A DNA stretch of 64,000 nt. Origin: Nodularia sp034931045 (GTDB taxonomy: Bacteria; Cyanobacteriota; Cyanobacteriia; Cyanobacteriales; Nostocaceae). Of this stretch, positions 35,195 to 45,640 are shown one piece after another. The DNA lies in NCBI RefSeq assembly GCF_034931045.1, contig NZ_JAYGHH010000017.1, positions 19,499-83,498 of the forward strand, read 5' to 3'. The notes under the pieces were generated by a model, which searched no databases, was not told where the DNA came from, and saw nothing but the letters and a program-made list of their open reading frames with translations. The first letter of the stretch is position 1, and each line of letters begins with the position of its first letter. A program made the position numbers and the translations under genes.

Positions 35195-35764
35195 ATGATG
35201 CTAAAACCAATTTCTGGTGTTGCGATGACATTAATCGGACTTAGTACTAGTCTAATGTACCCTAACCTGGCGATCGCAGAAGAAATTGCCTGCCAAGGAA
35301 GCTTAGGTGCAATCACTGTTGATAATGTGAAAGTACCTCAAGGTAAAACTTGTACACTCAATAGAACAACTGTTAAAGGCAATATTGTTATTGAACGGGG
35401 AGCAACCCTGAAGGCCATAGGTGCAAAAGTAAATGGCAATATTCAAGGAGAAGGAGCAAATCTAGTGGATGTCAATTCTGGTGCTACTGTAGGTGGAAGC
35501 ATCCAAGTGAAACAGGGTCGTGCTGCTCGTGTGGTGAGTACACGCATTACTGGAGATGTGCAGTTCGAGTCAAACTCAGGACAAATGATTGCTAACCAAA
35601 ACCAGATTGGCGGAAATTTACAAGCCTTTCAAAATACTGGAGGTGTGACGATTCGGAAAAATCGCATTAACGGCAATTTGCAGTGTAAAGAAAATGCTCC
35701 TCAGCCAATTGGTGGTGGCAATATTGTCCAAGGTAGTAAAGAAGATCAATGTGCAAAGTTATAA
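35195..35764 (+). CDS. Secreted beta-helix-like repeat protein
   Basis: The 189-aa protein has a signal peptide (about residues 1-28, cleavage after AIA). About seven short strand repeats follow, with the pattern GNIVIERGATL, GNIQGEGANL, GSIQVKQGRA, GDVQFESNSG, GNLQAFQNTG and GNLQCKENAP. The spacing of about 20 residues with hydrophobic in/out alternation suggests a small right-handed beta-helix, like polymer-forming bactofilin-type folds. Four Cys at the two ends may cap it. I recognise no enzyme motif. It is monocistronic and follows the secretion cluster by 250 bp, so it may or may not be a substrate. Confidence 0.6.
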   Translation: MMLKPISGVAMTLIGLSTSLMYPNLAIAEEIACQGSLGAITVDNVKVPQGKTCTLNRTTVKGNIVIERGATLKAIGAKVNGNIQGEGANLVDVNSGATVGGSIQVKQGRAARVVSTRITGDVQFESNSGQMIANQNQIGGNLQAFQNTGGVTIRKNRINGNLQCKENAPQPIGGGNIVQGSKEDQCAKL

Positions 35765-35828
35765 AAATTACTGCAATTTTTGAGAAGAATACTTTGATAC
35801 ACTGTACCCTCATCTACTAACTTTTTGT

Positions 35829-35908
35829 ACCAAGGAGTAATAGCTTCGCCCTCTTCTTTGCGAGAGGCTATGCCCTTTAGGGTTACGCTGTAGACATTGC
35901 TCCTTGGT
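35829..35908. repeat. 80-bp inverted-repeat element
   Basis: ACCAAGGAGTAAT (35829-35841) pairs with ATTGCTCCTTGGT (35896-35908) at 12 of 13 positions. The interior has a further small stem (CCTCTTCTTTGCGAGAGG-like) and CCCTTTAGGG. It is non-coding and lies between the beta-helix gene and the histidine kinase. It could be a dispersed palindromic element or a terminator. Confidence 0.6.
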
Positions 35909-36023
35909 AAAATTGATTAAGATTACCTGAATTAAGGGCTAAAGCCCTTACTACAAGCTAAGTTACAATATTTTTACATTTCTTGACATAGTTAGGTTTA
36001 TTCTCACCAACTTACTTAACTAA

Positions 36024-37517
36024 ATGGCATTTATTACTGTAATTAGCTTTATGTGGAATTATCGAAAAACTATATTTACCTCTATTCGATCCAGAATCTT
36101 TATTTTTTATTTTATTTTGTTATCCCTATTTTTAGTGATTACCGTACCATTAATATTCAAATTTGTATTTTCTGCAATTGCCAATAGAGTTACTGAAGAT
36201 ATTAGAGAAGAAATAGAGATATTTGAAGAGCTACTTGATAATAACAGTCATATTAAATCGAAATTAGCTCTCAGAAATCAAGAAATACAATATCCGAAAA
36301 ATGCCGTAGAACTCGCTAACTTATTTAATATTTATCTCTCACGACGCATCCCAGAAGATGACACTTATCTCATCGGTATCTTGAATGAAGAATTTTATCG
36401 TTCCAGTCCAGAAGCACTGCCTAAAATATTGCAGCCGGAATCATCATTGATGCAATCCTTGATCAAAATAAACACAGTCCAGGAGGGTATTAAACTGCAA
36501 CCGAATACGATTACTGGCAATATTCTATATATTGTTAAACCCATTCGCTTGCAAGAACAGATTATTGGACGCTTGATTGTTGCCCATGCTGTGCGTGGAG
36601 AACAAGAAGAAGCTTTTGATACCCTCAAAATAGTTTTTTGGGTGATGATAAGTGTATTTATATTATCTGTTGTTGTTACCTGGTTTATGGCAGGAAAAGT
36701 CCTTTCTCCTCTCAATTCCATCATTTCTACAGCAATTAAAATTACTGACACGAATCTCAATGAGCGAATCGAGGTACAAACAAGTGGAGAACTAGCTGAA
36801 TTAGCAAATTCGTTCAACGCCATGATGAATCGTTTAGAAGCTGCCTTTGTCAGTCAACGACACTTTATAAATGATGTCGGTCATGAACTGAGAACACCGA
36901 TCACAATCATTCGAGGGCATTTGGAACTAATCGATTTAGATCAGGCTTCTGGCATTGAACAGGAAACCATTAATTTAGTAATTGACGAGATTGACCGCAT
37001 GAGTCGGCTGGTGGATGACCTGAGTTTGTTGGCAAAGTCTGAGCGTCCAGACTTTTTACTACTCGAAACTATTGATGCTCAATCTTTTTTAGACACACTA
37101 TCTGCTAAGGTACAAGCTTTAGCTAATCGGAGTTGGCAATTTCAGGTAAAGGTGAAAGGAATATTGGTCGGCGATCGCCAGCGTCTCACCCAAGCGATAA
37201 TGAATTTAGCCCAGAACGCTGTCCAACATACCCGTGAATTTGATTGCATTACACTAGGTGCTTCTCTTACCAACGGGGAATTTAGGATCTGGGTTCAGGA
37301 TACGGGAGAAGGAATTGACCTCTGTGAGCAAGAACGAATCTTTGAGCGGTTTGCTCGTGTCAAGAATAGTCATCGTCGTTCAGATGGTTCGGGTCTGGGA
37401 TTATCAATTGTCAGAGGAATTGTGGAAGCGCACCGTGGCTTAATTAAACTCCAAAGTCAACCAGGAAGAGGATCGACCTTTCTGATTGTCATACCCCTTA
37501 ATCCTCTTCAAGAGTAG
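36024..37517 (+). CDS. Sensor histidine kinase (HAMP, EnvZ/CpxA type)
   Basis: The 497-aa membrane kinase has two membrane helices (about residues 25-48 and 195-220) around a periplasmic sensor domain of about 145 residues. A HAMP linker (about 220-270) follows. The HisKA domain has FINDVGHELRTPI (phospho-acceptor His287). The HATPase domain has NLAQNAVQHT, DTGEGI and GSGLGLSIV. It would phosphorylate the regulator encoded 7 bp downstream. The start is uncertain: the ATG at 36024 or the internal ATG at 36051, and neither has a clear ribosome binding site. Its signal is unknown. Confidence 0.92.
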   Translation: MAFITVISFMWNYRKTIFTSIRSRIFIFYFILLSLFLVITVPLIFKFVFSAIANRVTEDIREEIEIFEELLDNNSHIKSKLALRNQEIQYPKNAVELANLFNIYLSRRIPEDDTYLIGILNEEFYRSSPEALPKILQPESSLMQSLIKINTVQEGIKLQPNTITGNILYIVKPIRLQEQIIGRLIVAHAVRGEQEEAFDTLKIVFWVMISVFILSVVVTWFMAGKVLSPLNSIISTAIKITDTNLNERIEVQTSGELAELANSFNAMMNRLEAAFVSQRHFINDVGHELRTPITIIRGHLELIDLDQASGIEQETINLVIDEIDRMSRLVDDLSLLAKSERPDFLLLETIDAQSFLDTLSAKVQALANRSWQFQVKVKGILVGDRQRLTQAIMNLAQNAVQHTREFDCITLGASLTNGEFRIWVQDTGEGIDLCEQERIFERFARVKNSHRRSDGSGLGLSIVRGIVEAHRGLIKLQSQPGRGSTFLIVIPLNPLQE

Positions 37518-37524
37518 AAGATAG

Positions 37525-38223
37525 ATGTCACAAATTCTGATTGCAGAAGATGAACCCCGCATTGCGTCCTTTATCGAAAAAGGTCTAAAGAGTCACGGTT
37601 TTATCACCACAGTTGCCACTGATGCTCAAAAGGTACTCTCATTAGGGCTAAGTGGAATGTTTGAACTCCTGATACTCGATTTAGGACTACCTGGTAAAGA
37701 TGGCTTTGAAATATTAAAAGAGCTGCGTGGGCAAGGTGCAACTCTACCCATCCTGATTTTGACTGCTCGTGATGATCTCCAAGATAAGGTATCTGGTTTA
37801 GAGGCTGGTGCAGATGACTACATGACAAAACCCTTTCGATTTGAAGAGTTACTCGCTCGTATTCGTGTCCGATTAAGAACGCTTAATCAAATCTCCACAT
37901 CAGAACAATTAACTCTGAATGCTCATAATATTGTTTTAGATTTGAGAACCAGAAAAGTGAAAGTAAATAATCAGTGGCTCGAACTACCTTTCCGTGAATT
38001 TATCTTGGCGGAAACTTTTTTTCGCCATCCAGAACAGGTTTTGAGTCGCCAGCAATTGCTGGATAGAGTCTGGGGATATGATTACGAGCCTGGGTCTAAT
38101 ATTGTCGATGTCTATGTTGGATATTTGCGAAAAAAATTGGGTAGTAACCTCATCGAAACCGTTCGTGGAGCAGGATATCGATTAAAATCTTACGAGGATA
38201 AGGAACAGGGAACAGAGTTTTGA
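37525..38223 (+). CDS. OmpR/PhoB-family response regulator
   Basis: The 232-aa protein has a receiver domain (1-120) with phospho-acceptor Asp52 (LILDLGLPGKDG), the Asp9-Glu10 acidic pair and the conserved Lys in TKPFRFEELL. A winged-helix DNA-binding domain (about 130-225) contains SRQQLLDRVWGYDYEPGSNIVDVYVGYLRKKL. It would act as the transcriptional partner of the preceding kinase (7-bp spacing). The genes are downstream of the T4SS-like cluster but separated by two non-coupled gaps, so control of that cluster is only a possibility. Confidence 0.93.
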   Translation: MSQILIAEDEPRIASFIEKGLKSHGFITTVATDAQKVLSLGLSGMFELLILDLGLPGKDGFEILKELRGQGATLPILILTARDDLQDKVSGLEAGADDYMTKPFRFEELLARIRVRLRTLNQISTSEQLTLNAHNIVLDLRTRKVKVNNQWLELPFREFILAETFFRHPEQVLSRQQLLDRVWGYDYEPGSNIVDVYVGYLRKKLGSNLIETVRGAGYRLKSYEDKEQGTEF

Positions 38224-38276
38224 GGATTGATCTTGGTGAAAATATCTGAATATGCAATCAATCAATGTATAACTTT

Positions 38277-38304
38277 TCATCTTTATTCAGCAAGCCCTAT
38301 TTAT
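38277..38304. repeat. MITE end fragment
   Basis: CATCTTTATTCAGCAAGCCCTA matches the right terminus of the element at 24722-24850 (TATTTATTCAGCAAGCCCTA) but no left end is seen nearby. It lies between converging stop codons. Confidence 0.5.
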
Positions 38305-38315
38305 TAGTATTATCC

Positions 38316-41300
38316 CTATTGAATAGGAATATCAATTAAAAACTCTGCTCCCCTTCCAGGTTGGGAAATACATTCAATTTTACCATGATGTTTGTTTACT
38401 ATAATTTGATAACTAATTGATAAACCTAACCCCGTACCTTGACCCACCTCTTTAGTAGTAAAAAACGGATCAAAGATGCATTTTTTAATTTCTTCCGTCA
38501 TTCCTAAACCATTATCTTGAAGAGAAATTCTTACCCAGTTAGGATTAAGTAATTGAGTAGAAATTATAATTTGGCTAGGATGAATTTTTTGTTCTGTGAG
38601 TGGTAATTGTTGGTTACGCTTAGATAAAGCATCAATAGCATTATTGAGCATATTCATAAATACTTGATTGAGTTGAGAAGCATAACAATTAACTAAAGGT
38701 AATTGGGCATAATTTTTAATTACTATATTTTCCACATCATCGAGTTTTTCCTTAAACCGAGATTGTAAAATCATTAATGTATTTTCAATTCCTTCATGGA
38801 TATCTACAGGTTTCATATCAGCTTCATCTAACCGAGAGAAATTACGTAAACCCAAAACAATATTACGGATACGTTCAGCACCTATTCGCATGGAACCGAA
38901 AATTTTTTGTGAATCTTGAATTAAGAAATCTAAATCAATGTCTTTGATAGTTTTTTGAATAATTGATGAAGGATTAGTATGTTCTTGCTGATATAATTTT
39001 ACTAATTTTATTAATTTATTCATATAACTTTCATTATGTTCAATATTAGCATAAATAAAATTAACAGGATTATTAATTTCATGCGCTACACCTGCAACTG
39101 TTTGTCCTAAACTAGACATTTTTTCGGTTTGAATTAATTGAGTTTGCGTGCGTTTTAATTCATCTAAAATTTCTTCTAGTTGTAGATTTTTAGCATTTAA
39201 TTCTTTCGTTCTATTAGCGACCTTTTCTTCTAAATTTGAGTAAAGTTGAGCATTTTCTAAAGAAATAGCCGCTTGAGAAGAAAGAAGTTTTAATATTTTC
39301 AATCTTTTGGGCGTAAATACATCAATAGTTAGACTATTTTCTAAATAAATAATACCGATGAGTTGTCCTTGGTTGAGAATGGGAGTACATAATATAGATT
39401 TAGGCTGATTGTTGATAATATAAGGATCTAAAAAGTAATTATGCTCATTTATAGCATTATTAATTAATAGATTTTCTCTACTATTAGCCACATAATTTAT
39501 AATACTTAGTGGCAGATTTTGAACAGTATTAACAGGAGTAGATTGTAAATTACACTGTTGAGAATTTTCACTATAAGCTACCAAAATTAAGTTTTCTTCT
39601 GTTTGGAGAATTAAAGCAGCTTTATTTGCTCCTAAATTTTCTAAAGTTACTTGCATTAACTTAGAAATTAATTGGTCAGTATAAATTTCGGAAGTGATAG
39701 CTAAAGCTGCTTTAGTCACAGTTTCTAAATCTAACTGTGCTGAAGTACTCGTGCTACTAGAATCAGATATTAAATCATGCTTATCATCAAAATTAATGTT
39801 GTTATTTTGTGTATTAATCACAGAGCTAAGTAACTGAGAATAGGAATTTTTCAATTGTTCAACTTTAGCCTTTGCTCCCCAATTACTATAACAGTAACAA
39901 GCATCAATCAGGTAAGATTGAGCAAATTTTTCTTTACCCCAATCGAGATAAAATTTAGCAGCTAGTTCATTAGCTAAGGCTTGTTCTTGGATATATTCAT
40001 TGATTTTTGCTCCAGCTATTGCTTTGTCATATAATTCAATAGCTTCTATCTTTTGTCCCAATAGTCTGCATTTTTCCGCTTCCACCAAATCAACCTTATG
40101 CTGGTGATTCATAGGAGCATAATCAGCCCAGTGCTTTAACTGAATTTGGTTTTTTTCTACTTGTTCTAAAACTGCTGATATATTCTGTAATTGTGAATTC
40201 ACAGATGCTAGAGCCAGCAATGAATCATAGAAATAAAATACTGATTCATTAAAATTTCCCAAAACACCCATTAAAAATTTTCTGGCCTCAACTGCATAGT
40301 TGTTAGCTAATTCAAATTCCCCAAATAAATAACCTAATATTAGCTTAATTAAATAGATTGAAGCATCTGTATTTCCATATTGAATAGATAGCTTAACTGA
40401 ATTAGCAACCAGTAATGGAAATAAGGGAGAATTAGAAAAGAAAACAGATGGAAAAATGCTATTGGTAATCTGGAGAATAGCAATTTTTTCTCTATCTGTC
40501 ATGACCGATAATTCGAGCAAATCGGAAATTTCTCTATCTTCAATAAATTGTCCAATCTCTATCAGTGCTTGTTGAATATCATTCTGTGTTGGGTTTTGAG
40601 GAAAATTGACACCTAACTTTTGCAATAGTTCCATGCCAATATTTAAGGCTTGGTTGAGTTTGTTATGGGAGGTATTGGCTAAAATTCTAATTCGATAAAC
40701 ATTTACCTGTTCTACTAAAGATTTGACATGAGTTATAACAGCATCAATCAATTGTTCCATGTTCTCAAAATCACCACATAACCAAGCAAATTCTGCTGCC
40801 AAATTATGGAACTCTAAACACATTTCATATTGCTGATGCCAAGAATTTTTTCCTAGCAAATATAATCCAACTCTGGCATATTCACCTCCTACTTGGTAGG
40901 CAGATGAGTTTTTAGCTTTACGGCAAGCAATCAAGTTAAGTTTGGCTAGTTCATTGCGTTCATTTTGTACATTAATTAAAGCTGTTCCGTAGTTTAATTG
41001 ATTAACTATGGTAAAAATTTTTTCTTCTCTGGCTACTGGTGAGATGCGTTGTAGTAATAGTTTTCCAATTTGATAATGTGTTCTTGGTCTTTGGTTTTCA
41101 GGAATTAAAGCATAAGCAGCTTGTTGAACACGGTCATGTGAAAATTTATAATTGGCAATTTGTGTATGTTCCTTAATCTCTTGTGCTTCAGGGCTTAAAT
41201 AGAATTTATAAATTTCACTTTGCGGTGAAATTAAGCCTTCCTGTAGTACTTGCCATAAACCTGCTGCTACCTCTATTTCTGATTGTTGCAACACAATGGA

Positions 41301-43221
41301 CAAAGTTTTTAAATCAAATTGATTTCCAATACAAGCTGCTATTTTTAAAATATTCTGCGTTATTTCTGGCAGTTTTTTCAGTTGTGCTGACATGAATTCT
41401 ACTACATCATTGGACAGTGATAATTCCTGAACTTTGCTGATATCACACTGCCAATTTCCACATTCCCATACAAATTTAATTAGTCCATTTTCATAAATTA
41501 ACTTGAGAAATTGCGTGCTAAAAAATGGATTGCCCTGGGTTTTTTGATAGATTAATTGTGTTAATTGTTGAGAATTTCCTAATGTACAATTTAGGGTATC
41601 TGCCACCAATTGATTTAAACTATCGTTACTTAGGGGAGCTAGGTTAATAGTATTAATTGTGGCTTTTTCTTTCTTAATTTTCTCCAAGGTTAACATTAAA
41701 GGATGAGCCGCAGATACCTCATTATCTCGATAAGCACCTATTAATAATAAATATCCTCCTAATTCACTCATCAGCAATTGGATTAACTTTAAAGATGATG
41801 AATCTGCCCATTGTAAATCGTCTAAGAATATTATTAATGGATGTTCTTTACTTGTAAATACCCGCACAAATTTTGGAAATAATAAATTGAACCGATTTTG
41901 GGCAGAGATTCCAGATAATTCTATTACTGGTGGTTGTTTACCAATGATTATTTCTAGTTCATGAATGACTTCAATAATTACCTGTCCATTTTCCCCAACT
42001 GCTTCTAATATTTTGCTTTTCCATAACTGAATTTGTTCCTGATTTTCTGTTAATAGTTGACCCATTAAATCTCGGAATGCTTGTACAAAGGCATTAAAGG
42101 GAATATTTCTTTGAAATTGGTCATATTTTCCTTTAATAAAATAACCTCGTTGCCTCAAAATCGGTTTGTGAACTTCGTTTACTACTGTTGTTTTTCCAAT
42201 GCCTGAAAACCCAGAAATTAACATCATTTCTGTTGCTCCTGTACTCACTCTGGTAAATGCTTGGAGCAGCGTTTTTACTTCTTCTTCTCTGCCATATAAT
42301 TTGTCAGGGATAATAAATCTATCGCTAATATCCCTTTGGGCAATGGGGAATTCTGCAATTTTATCTGTTGCTTGAAGTTGCTGCTGGCATTGTTCCAAAT
42401 CGTACCTTAGACCCAATATACTTTGATAGCGGTCTTCTGCATTTTTCGCCATTAATTTGCTAATTATTGCGGAAACTACTGTCGGAATTTGGGGGTTAAT
42501 TTTATGTCCTGGGGTAGCTGTTTTAGCAATATGGCAATGTACCAACTCCATGGGGTCGTTTGATGAAAAAGGTAGTTCTCCTGTGAGTAGTTGATAGAAA
42601 GTTACACCTAATGAATAAAAGTCACTGCGGTAGTCAATGCCCCNNNNNNNNNNNNNNNNNNNNNNNNNNNNNNCTGCCTGTTTGTTCTGGGGAAATGTAA
42701 GGCAATGTTCCTTCTAAAACATTAGAATTTAATAAGGTTTGTGTTTCTCGTGGTAGCAAAGACGCAATGCTAAAATCTATTAATTTAATTTTTTTTGTTT
42801 GAGGATTAATTAAAATATTGTTAGGTTTGATATCTTTGTGAATAATGGAATTTTGAGATAAAACTTCTAAACTATTGGTAATCGCTATGGCAAGGGGAAA
42901 AAATTCCTGTAAAGATTTTTCTTGTTGTCTAAAATAATCTTTTAAAGAAATTCCCCCAAAATCTTCCATGATTAAGGCGTAAGCATTTTGGCAGGGTTCT
43001 AGGGTATAGACTTTGATAATTAGGGGTGAATTGAGATTTTTGGCAATAATATATTGATTGCGAAACTGCACTAGTTCATGGAAGGTAGGATATGGATTTC
43101 TGAGCATTTTGATAGCTACTTTTGTGTTGTCAATCTTTCGACAACCCCGATAAATCAAGGTTCGGGAACCATTGTAGAGTTGCTCGCAAATGTCATACCC
43201 AGCAATATTCACCTTAGCCAT
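38316..43221 (-). CDS. Ser/Thr kinase - AAA ATPase - GAF - histidine kinase (interrupted by N run)
   Basis: One giant gene appears as two frames only because of 30 N at 42644-42673. The N-terminal part is a Ser/Thr kinase (VAIKML, HKDIKPNNIL, IDFSIAS with DFS in place of DFG, YISPEQTG). After the gap GIDYRSDFYSLGVTFY continues the same domain. Then follow an AAA/NACHT-like ATPase (GFSGIGKTTVV; LIIFLDDLQWAD), a long TPR-like helical region, a GAF domain, and a histidine kinase (VAGVAHEINNPVNF, NNAIDAL, GTGLGLSISYQ). Such trifunctional kinases are expanded in Nostoc-type cyanobacteria; their signals are mostly unknown. Total length is roughly 1,625 residues. The start ATG is at 43221. Confidence 0.88.
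42644..42673. other. Assembly gap (30 N) inside the giant kinase
   Basis: The flanks read ..EQTG then AG on one side and GG then GIDYRSD on the other. The family motif EQTGRMNRxIDYRSDFYSLG needs only about 8 missing bases here, not 30. An excess of 22 bases is 1 modulo 3, which exactly explains the apparent frame change. Confidence 0.7.
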
Positions 43222-43530
43222 ACTCTTACCCTAATATTTTCCCAATTTTTAATGCCAGTAGCGATCTCTAACTTACCACAGTAGATTTACTGTTGATGAA
43301 TCCAATTACAAAATTCAACTTAAAAGTTATTTGTATTGGCTCAATAAGTAGGGGGAGTGGAGAAAAATAAAGTCAGAGAGGGACAAGCAATATAAATAAG
43401 TGGGCGTAAATAAAGTTAACTGGTGCGGGTCGTCATTGGTCATTGGTAAGGATTTTGCGCTGTTTACTTTTCGTTTAGTAGAATATAAAAGTGGTGGAGT
43501 ATTTTTGATTGGCAATTCCCTTAACCATAG
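43222..43530. other. Intergenic region with inverted copy of a dispersed repeat (43394-43476)
   Basis: There are 309 bp. The segment 43394-43476 (GGGCGTAAATAAAGTTAACTGG, then GTCATTGGTAAGGATTTTGCGC in part) is the reverse complement of sequence at 1926-2024. A short minus-strand frame here is repeat-derived. No other feature is seen. Confidence 0.5.
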
Positions 43531-45621
43531 CTACGAAATCACCTGATGGATGGAATTTAATAATTCATCAGCAGTAAAAGGCTTTGCCAAAAATCTTTGA
43601 ATCCCTGTCACAGTCCCTTGTGCTAAAGCCTCAGCAGAAGCCAATCCACTCATAGCAATAATTTTTACCTGCGGGTTCATAATTTGCAAAGTGCGAATTG
43701 CTGTGACTCCAGACATTGATGACATCATCATATCCATCAACACTAGGGAAATTTCTTGTTGGTGCAGGGTATAAAGTGTGAGAGCTTCAATTCCATTCTG
43801 GGCAATTAATACCTTGTAGTTGTGAATCTCTAATGTGGTTTTAGTAATTTGCGTAATTGCTACTTCGTTATCTACAACTAAAATTAATTCCCCGTTTCCT
43901 GTGGGCAGTTTGACTTGATCTACTATGGGTGCAGTAATGCTCTCATCACTGGGGAGATAAATTTTAACTTGGCTACCAACTCCTACTTGGCTGGATACGT
44001 CTACAAAACCACCGTAACTGTGAATAATATCAATAGATAAACCTAAGTTACTAGTACCTTGACTTTGTTTTTTAGGAGTGAAGAATGGTGTAAACATTGT
44101 ATCGATGATTTCTGGAGTTATGCCAACTCTAGTATCACTAACTGTAATCAATACATAGTTACCAATTTTTGCATTTACATGATTTTTTGTGAAATTTTGA
44201 TCGATTAAAACTTGAGTTCCAGAGATGTCAATTTTACCACCTTGAGGCATGGCATCACTGGTATTAACTAATAATTTGATCAAGATTTCATGCAGCTGGG
44301 TTTGATTTCCCTGAACTAATTCTATGTCTGAAGATAGATTAATATTAATTTCGATAGATTTAGGCAATATGTTTTTGATTGTTTGCTCTACATTTTTCAT
44401 GAGATGTGGAACTGACACAATTGAGTTTTGAACTTGAAAGTTGCTGGTAAATGACTGAATTTGTTGGGCTAAATCAGTTCCTCGTTTAGTATTAGTTTCC
44501 AATAATTTGAGCATCTCTAGGGAACTTTCATTCAATTGGGGATGTTTGAGGGGCAGAAGTTGAGCTACTGTGATCATAGGCGAAAGGATATTGTTGAGGT
44601 CATGAGCGATCGCACTAGTAAGAGTCCCCAGACTTTCTAATCGCTGGGTGCGCTGAAACTGTATTTCTAATTGTTTTTTCTCGGTAATATCTGTATCAAC
44701 ACTCATGATAGATTGGGGCGCACCTGCGGCATCATACATCAGTGTCCAACGGCTGTTAATGATAATTTGCTTACCATTTCTGGTGAGTTGTCGTAACTCC
44801 CCAAACCATGAGCCATTTTTTAACACAGTTGGTAGTGCGGCTGTGAGTTGAGGTGAAGCTTCTGGTGACAACAGTTCCCAGGTATTATTTCCGATAGCTT
44901 CTCCGGCTCGCCAGCCATATATTTTTTCTGCGCCTTGATTCCAATATAAAATTTGGTTTTGCAAATCTCGCACCAAAATTGCATCTGTGGTGATATCTAG
45001 CAGCGCCGCTTGTTGGCGGATTTTTTGCTGTGCTTGGAGGCGATCGCTAATATCCCGAAATAGCCATCTCAATCCTGTTTTTTTCTGCTTAAATTTATCT
45101 TCAATCACAGCAACGGTCATTTCCGCCGGAAAATCTATTTTCCCGTCATTGTGAAATATCCTGAATTCTTCTGTGCTTTTTTGCTCTGGCTGCTGTTGTA
45201 ATTTGCCGATGCTGGAGCGAAATTTTACCAGTTCTGTCTGATGGATAAATACAGAAAGCGGCTTACCAATTAAATAAGACTGGCGGACATTGAATAACTT
45301 GGCCGCAGCATAGTTAGCTTCTTGAATTACCCCAGCGATATCAGTAACTAAATATCCATCAGGGGCAAAATTGAATAAATCTTGATAAGACTGGCGTTCT
45401 GCTTCTACAAGATGACGGGTAGTGATTAATTCCTGGGTTTGCTGTGTTAGCTCTTCTGCGAATACATGGAGTTCTTCTAAAGAAATGGAAATTTCCGCGA
45501 TCGCTTCTTGTAACAGTTCTCTAGAACCCTCCTGTTCTGCTATTTTTTCAGCACGTGCAGATAAATTTTCCAGTCGGCGATGCGCCCCGGCGATCGCTTG
45601 TTCTAAATTGTCTTGAATCAT
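43531..45621 (-). CDS. Hybrid sensor histidine kinase (PAS-PAS-HisKA-HATPase-REC)
   Basis: A cytoplasmic hybrid kinase of 696 aa from the preferred start. An N-terminal coiled coil (about 1-75) is followed by two PAS domains (about 80-195, 210-325) and the phospho-acceptor SAIAHDLNNILSP. The ATPase domain is somewhat degenerate (LLVNTSDAMPQGG, DTRVGI, SNLGLSI, where DTGxGI and GTGLGL are usual). A C-terminal receiver has the Asp in LVLMDMMMSSMSG. The ATG at 45621 is chosen because GGGGGGACAA precedes it. The in-frame ATG at 45669 would overlap the CheR gene by 29 bp. It probably forms one operon with cheR- and cheB-like genes upstream. Confidence 0.87.
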   Translation of the reverse strand: MIQDNLEQAIAGAHRRLENLSARAEKIAEQEGSRELLQEAIAEISISLEELHVFAEELTQQTQELITTRHLVEAERQSYQDLFNFAPDGYLVTDIAGVIQEANYAAAKLFNVRQSYLIGKPLSVFIHQTELVKFRSSIGKLQQQPEQKSTEEFRIFHNDGKIDFPAEMTVAVIEDKFKQKKTGLRWLFRDISDRLQAQQKIRQQAALLDITTDAILVRDLQNQILYWNQGAEKIYGWRAGEAIGNNTWELLSPEASPQLTAALPTVLKNGSWFGELRQLTRNGKQIIINSRWTLMYDAAGAPQSIMSVDTDITEKKQLEIQFQRTQRLESLGTLTSAIAHDLNNILSPMITVAQLLPLKHPQLNESSLEMLKLLETNTKRGTDLAQQIQSFTSNFQVQNSIVSVPHLMKNVEQTIKNILPKSIEININLSSDIELVQGNQTQLHEILIKLLVNTSDAMPQGGKIDISGTQVLIDQNFTKNHVNAKIGNYVLITVSDTRVGITPEIIDTMFTPFFTPKKQSQGTSNLGLSIDIIHSYGGFVDVSSQVGVGSQVKIYLPSDESITAPIVDQVKLPTGNGELILVVDNEVAITQITKTTLEIHNYKVLIAQNGIEALTLYTLHQQEISLVLMDMMMSSMSGVTAIRTLQIMNPQVKIIAMSGLASAEALAQGTVTGIQRFLAKPFTADELLNSIHQVIS

Positions 45622-45640
45622 TTGTCCCCCCAGATTACTC

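Noticed and set aside
36024..38223. Two-component pair as dedicated regulator of the T4SS-like cluster
   Set aside because: Proximity is the only hint. A beta-helix gene and two intergenic gaps with an inverted-repeat element separate them, and no shared operator was seen.
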